Shown here: piece after piece, positions 52,367 to 58,261 of the stretch
Layout: every line of letters starts with the position of its first letter
Numbering within the stretch: the stretch's first letter is position 1
Virus record (IMG/VR): IMGVR_UViG_3300044617_002308
Span: 1 to 64,000 of that record
DNA length: 64,000 nt
Source of the DNA: a virus
Strand: one strand, 5' to 3'
The notes under the pieces: model-generated
Seen by the model: the letters and a program-made list of their open reading frames with translations, nothing else
What the model was told of the DNA's origin: nothing
The model's database searches: none
Translations under genes and position numbers: made by a program

Positions 52367-53179
52367 TCAGGCGGCTTTCGCCCAGCGGGGCAGGGTGATG
52401 GTTTCGATTTCCTGCGAGTAACCAGCCCACTCGTTGGTCTTGAGGCAGAGTTCCAGCAGGTCGAGGTGCCGGTTGTTGCGCTCGCGGCCCAACGCGATCG
52501 ATTCCTCGTCGAGGCAGTAAACAGCCACCTCGTAAGGGGCGGCCTTCTCCACGGCGATGAAGAGGAAGTAACTGGCTCCCACCAGGTCCATGTAGAATGC
52601 GGCCTGTTGCGCGTAGCCCCATTGAGCGATCGCGCGGGCAAAAGCATCCGGGCTCGCATCGTCGGTGGTCTTGATGTCCGCGATCGTGGTGAGCCCTTGC
52701 TCGTCCACGGTCACGCCATCGAGGCGGCCTTTCAGCAATAGATCGCTGGTGAGGCTGCGGCGCTTGAACACGCTCACTTCCTTCTGCGCTCCCGCAAGCA
52801 CGGCGCTGGCGCGGGGGTGGGCGAGCACCTTCGCCGCGGCTTCGGTGAGCGCGGTGGCTTGGCCTCTGTCAATGATCGGGGCGGTTTGTGCGTCGCGCCA
52901 TTCCTTCCCGGCTTTGCTACGGAAGTCCATGTCCTCGGGTTTCACGACGAACGAACCGGCGAGTTTCTCGGGCTCCAGGCACGCGCGGTGCAGGAGGGTG
53001 CCGAAGATCATGGCGGGCGTGGGTTCCTGCTTCGGTCCCGTCACCCGCGCATGGTAGTGCGCGGGCGAGCGGCCCATGAGTTTGAGGTTGCTGATGTTCA
53101 CTCCGGGGGCTTGGCGGTAGATGTCCTCCGGCAGGTTGTGGAAGACGCCCTCGGCGTTGGGTTCAAAGAGGTCGCTCAT
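52367..53179 (-). CDS. RecE-like PD-(D/E)XK exonuclease
   Basis: 270 residues. NISNLKLMGRSPAHYHARV...AMIFGTLLHRACLEPE in the first third, then LLKGRLDGVTVDEQGLTTIADIKTTDDASPDAFARAIAQWGYAQQAAFY with the catalytic D...D-x-K and the following Q. This is the layout of the RecE C-terminal / DUF3799 nuclease. It would chew one strand from DNA ends and hand the single strand to the RecT protein made just upstream; the start overlaps the recT stop as TAATG. Confidence 0.85.
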   Translation of the reverse strand: MSDLFEPNAEGVFHNLPEDIYRQAPGVNISNLKLMGRSPAHYHARVTGPKQEPTPAMIFGTLLHRACLEPEKLAGSFVVKPEDMDFRSKAGKEWRDAQTAPIIDRGQATALTEAAAKVLAHPRASAVLAGAQKEVSVFKRRSLTSDLLLKGRLDGVTVDEQGLTTIADIKTTDDASPDAFARAIAQWGYAQQAAFYMDLVGASYFLFIAVEKAAPYEVAVYCLDEESIALGRERNNRHLDLLELCLKTNEWAGYSQEIETITLPRWAKAA

Positions 53180-54285
53180 TATTTGGCCTCCTCGATGTTG
53201 GCGATGATGTAGTCGATGTCCTTGAGCGCCTCGGCGGCGACATGGTCGGTGAGTTCCGAGAGCGTCGCGGCCTTCTTGGCGGCGGGGACGATTTTCTTGA
53301 GCGCCTTCATGAATTCGGCTTCGGGAACCGAAGCGTCGGAGAGAGCGAGTGCTAAATTTTTTTGCGGCGTGTCGGCTTCAAAAACCGGAAGCTCGTCTTC
53401 GGCGATCGGGGCCGCGGGCTTGCTGGCGCGGGGCGGCGGCGCGGCGCTGGCGCTGGCCTCCGGCGTGTCCATCGGGATCTCGTCCATTTCCATCTCCAGG
53501 GCCGGAGCCGGTGCGGCGGGGCGGGTGAAGACGGGTTTGGCCTGCGCAGCCTTCTCCACCACCATGCCCTGAATCGCGGGAAGTTGATCGGCGTCCTTGT
53601 CCAGCGCGTCGCGATATTCCGAGGAGATCGGGAGCCATTTTGAGAGGCGGCGGAAAACCGTCTTCTTCGCCATCTCGTCAAAGTCCGTCACCCACGGGCC
53701 AGAGTTGCCGGCGCGGCTGCGGTTGCGGATCGCCTCCACTTCCTCCAGCGTCATCACCTCGGCCTTCTCCGTCCCGTCCTTGAACCGGCAGAGCGCGTAG
53801 TAGGCATAGGCACGGCCGCGTGGGCGCTTGAAGTCGATCTGGTGCCGCCCGATCTGCCCGCGGTCGTAGTCGAAAATGTCGTTCTCGCAGATTTTATCCG
53901 CGTGGACATTGCTGATCTCCCCGGTGCGCATGGCCAGTTCCAGCAGGCCCATGTAGCTGATGATGAGTTGGCACTCGGTCACGCCGCGTTTGCGGTTATC
54001 AAACGGAATGAGGTAGGCGCGGCGTCCGTCCGGTTCGATGCCGCACTGCGAGAGCGTGAGGAGCGAGTTGAAGAAGCTCGCCTGATCGCAGTCCGCCAGC
54101 TTCGGCGTGCGCGTCATCGCGGTGATCGCCACGCGAATGAACCGCTCTGCGGGCAAATGTTTCGGCAAGGCCGCGGTGATGGCGTTCTTGAATTGTTCCC
54201 CCTCCAGCAAGCTGCGGAGGCCTTTTTTGGGCTGGCTGTTGACAACCGCCCCGTTTTGGGTAGTGATTTCGGTGTTAGGATTCAT
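53179..54285 (-). CDS. recT: RecT single-strand annealing protein
   Basis: 368 residues from ATG at 54283-54285. LLEGEQFKNAITAALPKHLPAERFIRVAITAMTRTPKLADCDQASFFNSLLTLSQCGIEPDGRRAYLIPF and IISYMGLLELAMRTGEISNVHADKIC are hallmark RecT sequences. The C-terminus is extended with an Ala/Pro-rich part and a helical end. It binds and anneals single strands in phage recombination with the adjacent exonuclease. The mRNA leader carries a strong GC hairpin 16 nt before the ATG, and a 19-bp repeat lies further upstream. Confidence 0.92.
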   Translation of the reverse strand: MNPNTEITTQNGAVVNSQPKKGLRSLLEGEQFKNAITAALPKHLPAERFIRVAITAMTRTPKLADCDQASFFNSLLTLSQCGIEPDGRRAYLIPFDNRKRGVTECQLIISYMGLLELAMRTGEISNVHADKICENDIFDYDRGQIGRHQIDFKRPRGRAYAYYALCRFKDGTEKAEVMTLEEVEAIRNRSRAGNSGPWVTDFDEMAKKTVFRRLSKWLPISSEYRDALDKDADQLPAIQGMVVEKAAQAKPVFTRPAAPAPALEMEMDEIPMDTPEASASAAPPPRASKPAAPIAEDELPVFEADTPQKNLALALSDASVPEAEFMKALKKIVPAAKKAATLSELTDHVAAEALKDIDYIIANIEEAK

Positions 54286-54300
54286 ATTCTTCGATAGGAG

Positions 54301-54324
54301 CCCCGCCGGTTTGCCCCGGCGGGG
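54301..54324. terminator. Strong hairpin with T-run on the plus strand, in the recT leader
   Basis: CCCCGCCGG (54301-54309) / CCGGCGGGG (54316-54324), then TTTTTGTTTTT on the plus strand: a textbook intrinsic terminator for plus-strand transcription. On the minus strand the same hairpin sits 16 nt before the recT ATG with an A-rich stretch ahead of it. Confidence 0.65.
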
Positions 54325-54348
54325 TTTTTGTTTTTGGTTGGGTTTTGG

Positions 54349-54525
54349 TTATTCGCCTTGTCGATCGTCTCGGCAGGGCGAAGTTTCGCGGCTCTTGCGG
54401 CCTTCGCAGTAGTCGCGGAATTGTTCGATGATGTAGTTTTGGCCAGCCTCGTAGCCGAGCTTCCAGCAGGCCCACATGGAGCCAAAGCCCAGAACGGTGA
54501 GGGCGATCGCGAATTCGGCGCTCAC
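54349..54525 (-). CDS. 58-residue membrane protein
   Basis: GTG at 54523-54525, overlapping the upstream stop as GTGA. SAEFAIALTVLGFGSMWACWKLGYEAGQNY is one hydrophobic span, followed by a charged tail whose last residues (CRDDRQ) are encoded by a 19-bp repeat. Possibly a small membrane regulator or holin-like peptide; unknown. Confidence 0.45.
   Translation of the reverse strand: MSAEFAIALTVLGFGSMWACWKLGYEAGQNYIIEQFRDYCEGRKSRETSPCRDDRQGE
54358..54375 (-). promoter_or_regulatory. Copy of the 19-bp oriented repeat upstream of recT
   Basis: Minus-strand TGCCGAGACGATCGACAA, 72 nt before the recT ATG and in the end of the small membrane-protein gene. The leader between it and recT carries the strong hairpin. 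Confidence 0.65.
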
Positions 54526-54728
54526 AGGAGACTGTCCTCCAGCACGCGAATGTCCTTGTTGACTCGGCAGATTTCCTCGGTGCTTGGAAACATCGGGTGG
54601 ATGTTGTGTTGCAGGCACAGTTCCGCGCCGTGGACGTTAAAGGCGAACATGCCTTTGAATGCTGGGTGCAACATTTCCCATTCCACGCGCCGGCCGTTGA
54701 AGAACATGAAGGCACCATCCGCGCTCAT
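54522..54728 (-). CDS. Small hypothetical protein
   Basis: 68 residues from ATG at 54726-54728 (MSADGAFMFFNGRRVEWEML). Another ATG 18 bp upstream is possible, but this one overlaps the previous mini-gene's stop as ATGA. FKGMFAFNVHGAELCLQHNIHPMF suggests a beta core. Unknown function. Confidence 0.5.
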   Translation of the reverse strand: MSADGAFMFFNGRRVEWEMLHPAFKGMFAFNVHGAELCLQHNIHPMFPSTEEICRVNKDIRVLEDSLL

Positions 54729-54835
54729 CGTGCGGCGAGCCTCCATGTGATGACGCCCGCCACCAGCGCGGGGCCAAATGTCCAACCTGCGTCTAGCGTA
54801 TAGCCAAGCAGGCGGAGAATTGATTCGGGGTTCAT
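54725..54835 (-). CDS. 36-residue membrane mini-protein
   Basis: MNPESILRLLGYTLDAGWTFGPALVAGVITWRLAAR: a complete small frame with ATG at 54833-54835 and TGA overlapping the next start (ATGA). WTFGPALVAGVITWRL is a short hydrophobic span. Support comes mainly from the overlap pattern. Confidence 0.4.
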   Translation of the reverse strand: MNPESILRLLGYTLDAGWTFGPALVAGVITWRLAAR

Positions 54836-54885
54836 TTGTTTTTACATGGGTGGCCCGCCGCGAGCACGGCAGCGGGCTGGTAGAG

Positions 54886-55143
54886 TTAGGCCGTGCCGCC
54901 TGGGGTAAACGCCGCCTGCGCTTCTTCAAGAGAAGCGAAGTAGGCTTTGAGACTTTTGAAGTTGACGATGCGGGCCGCTTTGCGCATACCCGGTTCCCGA
55001 AGAGAAACGCTGCGGACAGGGGCGTTGTAGTTGTTCCGCTTGGAGGGAACACACAGGCGCTCCAGCACGCTGCGTTTCAGGCCAGTGTGCGGACACACGC
55101 CACGGCTTGGCAGGCGGATGTAGAGGGGTTCGATGTCTTTCAT
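54886..55143 (-). CDS. Excisionase-like / MerR-type DNA-binding protein
   Basis: 85 residues from ATG at 55141-55143. YIRLPSRGVCPHTGLKRSVLERL, NAPVRSVSLREPGMRKAARIVNFKSLKAYFASL matches a small family (PHTGLSRSxLxxL...PVxSxSLR...RLIxxxSLLxYL) found in many phages and islands, read as a helix-turn-helix with a wing. Position near the integrase makes it a good recombination-directionality-factor candidate. A 13-bp palindrome shared with the regulator promoter lies 18 bp before its ATG, so the ribbon-helix-helix proteins may control it. Confidence 0.6.
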   Translation of the reverse strand: MKDIEPLYIRLPSRGVCPHTGLKRSVLERLCVPSKRNNYNAPVRSVSLREPGMRKAARIVNFKSLKAYFASLEEAQAAFTPGGTA

Positions 55144-55301
55144 TGGCGCAGTTTCGCGTCGGGTGCATTGCACCTTTTTGCCAAAAAAAATCGGAGCAGG
55201 GCGCTGGGGTTGCTACCAGCTGCGGCAGCGAGTTTTTCAAGTTGCCTTTTCAGGCGACGATCCACGGCGAAGCTAGCGACGACGGTTGCCTGTTTTTCCA
55301 T
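55140..55301 (-). CDS. Ribbon-helix-helix protein 2
   Basis: 53 residues from ATG at 55299-55301, with AAGGA ahead (about 16 nt). ATVVASFAVDRRLKRQLEKLAAAAGSNPSALLRFFLAKR is a short strand followed by two helices, the Arc/CopG pattern. It overlaps the end of the first regulator gene. Probably a DNA-binding repressor. Confidence 0.55.
   Translation of the reverse strand: MEKQATVVASFAVDRRLKRQLEKLAAAAGSNPSALLRFFLAKRCNAPDAKLRQ
55162..55174. promoter_or_regulatory. 13-bp palindrome GGTGCATTGCACC (copy 2)
   Basis: Exact match to the palindrome in the regulator promoter at 55540-55552. It lies 18 bp before the ATG of the excisionase-like gene, inside the end of the second ribbon-helix-helix gene. 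Confidence 0.75.
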
Positions 55302-55524
55302 GTGTTGTTTTTTTCCTTTTTTGTTGCTGTTCGATTTCATCGGCGATCGTTCTATAATCTTCCGCCGTGAGTTCAACATGTTGGAGTTCTTCCATCAAAA
55401 TTCGGTTCACCAAGCCGGTTGGAGTGATATTTTGAACTTTGGCCTCTTTTTCAATTTGGTGTTTCAAGGCCCGTTCCAACCGCACCACCAGTTGGGTTTT
55501 GTTAATGTCGGGGCTGTTAGGCAT
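55273..55524 (-). CDS. Ribbon-helix-helix protein 1 (Arc/CopG-like)
   Basis: 83 residues from ATG at 55522-55524. KTQLVVRLERALKHQIEKEAKVQNITPTGLVNRILMEELQ gives the strand-helix-helix fold of Arc/CopG-type regulators, followed by a charged tail (EQQQKRKKTTHGKTGNRRR). First gene after the promoter at 55531-55558, whose spacer contains a 13-bp palindrome, the classic design of an autoregulated repressor. Confidence 0.7.
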   Translation of the reverse strand: MPNSPDINKTQLVVRLERALKHQIEKEAKVQNITPTGLVNRILMEELQHVELTAEDYRTIADEIEQQQKRKKTTHGKTGNRRR

Positions 55525-55530
55525 GGAGGT

Positions 55531-55558
55531 AGAATACAAGGTGCATTGCACCCGTCAA
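55531..55558 (-). promoter_or_regulatory. Promoter with operator palindrome in the spacer
   Basis: Minus strand: -35 TTGACG (55553-55558), 16-bp spacer containing the perfect palindrome GGTGCAATGCACC (55540-55552), -10 TATTCT (55531-55536), ATG 6 bp further on. A repressor on the palindrome would block polymerase directly. Confidence 0.75.
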
Positions 55559-55615
55559 TGGATATTTGAAAAAAAATTCAATAGGGCGTTCACCTACCAG
55601 ACAAAAAACTATTGA

Positions 55616-55670
55616 CACCCGCATAAACAAAGGCGCAGCGGGCTAAAAAATATTTTCACCCGCTTAAACA
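55616..55670. repeat. Pair of 14-bp direct repeats in the regulatory gap
   Basis: CACCCGCATAAACA (55616-55629) and CACCCGCTTAAACA (55657-55670), 41 bp apart and differing at one base, each followed by a GC-rich stretch. They lie in the 239-bp gap (55525-55763) between the regulator promoter and the membrane-protein gene. They are possible binding sites for a phage regulator, Xis or the integrase arm domain. Confidence 0.5.
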
Positions 55671-55763
55671 CTGCATCCGCAGCCCGAATCATTTTGCGTG
55701 TCCCGCGTGTCACACTTTTCAACAGCCCGAAAAACCGCATGAATACTGAATCTGCGGGCGTTT

Positions 55764-56360
55764 TCAATTTCTATACGAAAAGTGTTTTTTCTGTTTCGCG
55801 CGGCGCGCATCGAAGAAAAAATAAATTCCAAGCAGTGCCGTAAGCAGCACCCAATACGGGAAAATTCCAACCGCCCGCTCGATGGCTGCCGCGATCAAAA
55901 CAGCCGCGATCGGGAAGTCTTTGGCTTGCGGAATATCTTTCCGGCTGGGTTCAAAGCCCGCCACCTTGGCCGTCTGCCAATACGCAAAGTAATGAAGCTC
56001 GCGATACCAATCGTCTTTCCGCGTTGGCTCGATGTTTTTCGACTCCATGCTACCGATCGGATACACGCGGCTTTGCTTGTCGTTTCCAAGGGAAACCGCC
56101 ACATAGCGCGGCTCCATGAACTGCACCGGATGTTGTGCCATGTGATAAACCGGCAGGTAAATAATGAACGCCATTAAAATCAGGGTTTCGCTGTCTGCTT
56201 CCAAGCGCACAAGCCATGGCAAAGCAAAAATGCAAACCACAGTTCCGACGCCACAAGCCAGCAAGATCAAAGGCGCGCTCGGCGTCCAAGGGAACTGCGG
56301 GGAGGAAAGCAACTGCCAGGCCGCGATCACCGAACCAGCAAACCAGAGTCGTGTTTTCAT
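55764..56360 (-). CDS. Multi-span membrane protein beside the attachment site
   Basis: 198 residues from ATG at 56358-56360. Three hydrophobic spans near the start (LWFAGSVIAAWQLL; LILLACGVGTVVCIFALPWLV; LILMAFIIYLPVYHM), then a periplasm- or cytoplasm-facing region (RVYPIGSMESKNIEP...LHYFAYWQTAKVAGFEPSRKDIPQAKDF), then two spans (AAVLIAAAIERAVGIF; WVLLTALLGIYFFFDARRAKQ). It lies between integrase and regulators, where lysogenic-conversion or superinfection-exclusion genes are often found. That role is inferred only. Confidence 0.55.
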   Translation of the reverse strand: MKTRLWFAGSVIAAWQLLSSPQFPWTPSAPLILLACGVGTVVCIFALPWLVRLEADSETLILMAFIIYLPVYHMAQHPVQFMEPRYVAVSLGNDKQSRVYPIGSMESKNIEPTRKDDWYRELHYFAYWQTAKVAGFEPSRKDIPQAKDFPIAAVLIAAAIERAVGIFPYWVLLTALLGIYFFFDARRAKQKKHFSYRN

Positions 56361-56473
56361 GGAAGGCAATGGTAGGTTTCAAAAACTTTCCGGGAAGAAT
56401 TTTGAAAGAAAACTATCCTTCGCCAAGTGCTTTTATTGCTGCTATGTGCAACAGATGCATCAGACGCCAGAAT

Positions 56474-56483
56474 TGTTGCCAGT
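56474..56483 (+). repeat. TGTTGCCAGT repeat, copy 1 (left of attP core)
   Basis: One of three exact 10-bp copies around the attachment site; likely an integrase or excisionase arm site. Confidence 0.5.
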
Positions 56484-56535
56484 CCAAAATAAAAACATTG
56501 ATAAAACAAATACTTATGTAATGATAAAAGCACCC

Positions 56536-56563
56536 GTGGGTTCGAATCCCACCCTCTCCGCCA
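56536..56563 (+). other. attP core: tRNA 3'-end sequence
   Basis: GTGGGTTCGAATCCCAC (T arm) then CCTCTCCG and CCA: the last 28 nt of a tRNA, with a T stem of 5 bp and an acceptor 3' strand that would pair with GGAGAGG. G at the discriminator position and the acceptor sequence fit tRNA-Ser. No 5' half exists in the window, so this is not a tRNA gene. It is the segment a tRNA-targeting integrase leaves intact on the phage. The integrase starts 93 bp to the right. Confidence 0.85.
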
Positions 56564-56625
56564 TGCCTCTTCCCTCTAGTGTTGATGCACCAGAAACAAT
56601 AAAAACACATAAAAAAATAGGTGAC

Positions 56626-56647
56626 TGTTGCCAGTGATGTTGCCAGT
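56626..56647 (+). repeat. TGTTGCCAGT repeats, copies 2 and 3 (right of attP core)
   Basis: Exact copies at 56626-56635 and 56638-56647 (period 12), between attP and the integrase ATG. Together with the left copy they resemble P and P' arm sites, and might also let the integrase repress its own gene. Confidence 0.5.
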
Positions 56648-56655
56648 ATTTAGGC

Positions 56656-57816
56656 ATGGCTAGCGTAAGAAAAAAGCGGGCTTCGGCGTATTGGTTTGGA
56701 TGCTTTGTGATGCCGGACGGGAGGCGGGTGCAACGCTCAACCAAGTCAAAAGACAAAATGGAGGCTCTTCAAATTGCCCTGACTTGGGAGAAGGCGGCGC
56801 GCAAACGGGTGACGGTGGAGCAGTCAAAAAAAGTTGTCGCGAGCATTGTGAAGCTCGTCCACGGCGATGTGGTTTCCGAGGAGACGGTGAGAACCTATTT
56901 CCTGCGTTGGGTGCAGAGGAAGACGATCGAGGTGGGCAAGAACACGGCGGATCGCTACCAGAACTGCCTGGATAGTTTTTCGGAATATCTCGGAACCAAA
57001 GCGGACGGGCCGCTGGCCGAGGTGCAGGCGACACAGGTGGCGCAGTGGCGGGACGGCTTGGCCAAGAAGCTGGCGGCGGGAACCGTGAATGTTTATTTGA
57101 AAGTGGTGCGCTCGGCGTTCCGCGATGCCCATGCCGAGGGCGCAATCACCGAGTCGCCGGTGGGCGCGATCAAACTGCTCAAGCGTTCGGTGGCGGAGAA
57201 AAGCGCGGCGGCTTCGTCGCGGCGGGCGTTCACTGCGGACGAGTTGAAAAAGACGGCCGCCATCATTCCCGAGGACTCCGAGTGGCGCGGGATGTTCCTT
57301 GCAGGGCTCTACACGGGCCAAAGGCTCTCGGATATTGCCACCATGCAGAAAGGCGAGTTGAAAAGCGGTTGGTGGCGTTTCCGCGTGAAAAAAACCGGAC
57401 GCTCGGCTGCGGTGCCGCTTGCGAAGCCGCTTGCAGAGTGGCTCGCCAAACACTCCAAAAAAACGATCGGGCCAAATGTTTTTCCTGCGGCGGTGAAAAC
57501 CTTGGAGCGTTCCAAAGGAACTCCAGGAACATTATCAAACCAGTTTCGCCGGTATTTGGAACTGGCCGGCGTGGTGGAATATCGCATGCACCGCTCGAAA
57601 GGCGTTGGCCGCGACGGCAAGCGCTCCACGGGCGGGCTCTCTTTCCATTGCCTGCGCCACACCACCAACTCGCTCCTGAAGGCCGCTGGCGTGCAGGAAA
57701 GCGTGGCGATGGACTTCGTAGGCCATGAGAGCGAGCAGATCTCCCGCCTCTACACGCACGTTCCCGAGGAGTCGCTGCTGGCTGCGGCGAGGAAGCTGGA
57801 GGATGTGCTGGGGTGA
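56656..57816 (+). CDS. int: Tyrosine integrase
   Basis: 386 residues. N-terminal arm-binding strand region (MASVRKKRASAYWFGCFVMPDGRR), SAM-like core-binding domain (TADRYQNCLDSFSEYLG...YLKVVRSAFRDAHAEGAI), and a catalytic domain with Arg I in LYTGQRLSDIAT, the Lys/beta region, HCLRHTTNS (HxxRH), VGHES, and the nucleophile Tyr in ISRLYTHV. It inserts the phage at a tRNA 3' end via the adjacent attP. The gene is one of two plus-strand genes and is transcribed away from the regulatory region. Confidence 0.95.
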   Translation: MASVRKKRASAYWFGCFVMPDGRRVQRSTKSKDKMEALQIALTWEKAARKRVTVEQSKKVVASIVKLVHGDVVSEETVRTYFLRWVQRKTIEVGKNTADRYQNCLDSFSEYLGTKADGPLAEVQATQVAQWRDGLAKKLAAGTVNVYLKVVRSAFRDAHAEGAITESPVGAIKLLKRSVAEKSAAASSRRAFTADELKKTAAIIPEDSEWRGMFLAGLYTGQRLSDIATMQKGELKSGWWRFRVKKTGRSAAVPLAKPLAEWLAKHSKKTIGPNVFPAAVKTLERSKGTPGTLSNQFRRYLELAGVVEYRMHRSKGVGRDGKRSTGGLSFHCLRHTTNSLLKAAGVQESVAMDFVGHESEQISRLYTHVPEESLLAAARKLEDVLG

Positions 57817-57830
57817 ATGCCCCATCTGTT

Positions 57831-57852
57831 TTGCCGAAACAATTGTTGTCAA
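57831..57852 (+). promoter_or_regulatory. Plus-strand copy of the 19-bp oriented repeat
   Basis: TTGCCGAAACAATTG then TTGTCAA on the plus strand (a 3-bp insertion relative to consensus), 28 nt before the only other plus-strand gene. It is the sole copy on the plus strand and faces that gene. Confidence 0.55.
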
Positions 57853-57880
57853 TATTTCCGGCTTGCGCTTTTGTTGCTGC

Positions 57881-58261
57881 ATGAAGAATTCAAAATCCGA
57901 TTCGGACTACAACCGGGAATGGCGTCTGAGAAATGCGGAATACGATCGTGAGCGCAAACGCCAGTGGTATTTGGACAACCGGGCGAAGCTGGTTGAAAAG
58001 GCCAAGGCCAGACTCTCCAAAGTGCGCCAGCAGGACGGGCCAAAGTATCGGGTGGATACAACCAGAAGCTATGTGATCGCGGACGGGCGCGTGTATTTCA
58101 ATTCCAAGCTCGGCTTCTCGGAGGAGGAAATTTTGCAGATCGCGCTCAAAATGCGCCAAGCCGCGCGGGATGAGGCGAGGCGCTTGATTAGCGAGTCTTC
58201 TGTCGGTCGTATCCCAGCACGGCGTCGCGCAAAACAAAAGGCCGGTTCGCCGACAACGTGA
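57881..58261 (+). CDS. Small basic, possibly DNA-binding protein
   Basis: 126 residues, ATG at 57881. SDSDYNREWRLRNAEYDRERKRQWYLDNRAKLVEKAKARL, then TTRSYVIADGRVYFNSKLGFSEEEILQIALKMRQ, then a basic tail. The first part looks like a charged helix found in small phage and HNH-neighbour proteins (YNREWRxxNPEY...). Its end overlaps by 74 bp, convergently, the end of the tail-tube gene on the other strand. Confidence 0.55.
   Translation: MKNSKSDSDYNREWRLRNAEYDRERKRQWYLDNRAKLVEKAKARLSKVRQQDGPKYRVDTTRSYVIADGRVYFNSKLGFSEEEILQIALKMRQAARDEARRLISESSVGRIPARRRAKQKAGSPTT

Noticed and set aside
54158-54176. 19-bp-like sequences inside recT (54158), the nozzle gene (58515), the helicase gene (47262) and the giant gene (12826)
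   Set aside because: They match only the TTGCCGARAC half, sit deep in coding sequence and encode common peptides such as LAETI or LPKHL. Not counted as sites.
56536-56563. A second phage tRNA gene at the attachment site
   Set aside because: Only the T arm, acceptor 3' strand and CCA are present; there is no D arm or anticodon arm upstream.
57725-58261. Longer version of the small plus-strand gene starting inside the integrase
   Set aside because: The upstream part duplicates integrase sequence in another frame. ATG 57881, preceded by a 19-bp repeat, gives a sensible protein.
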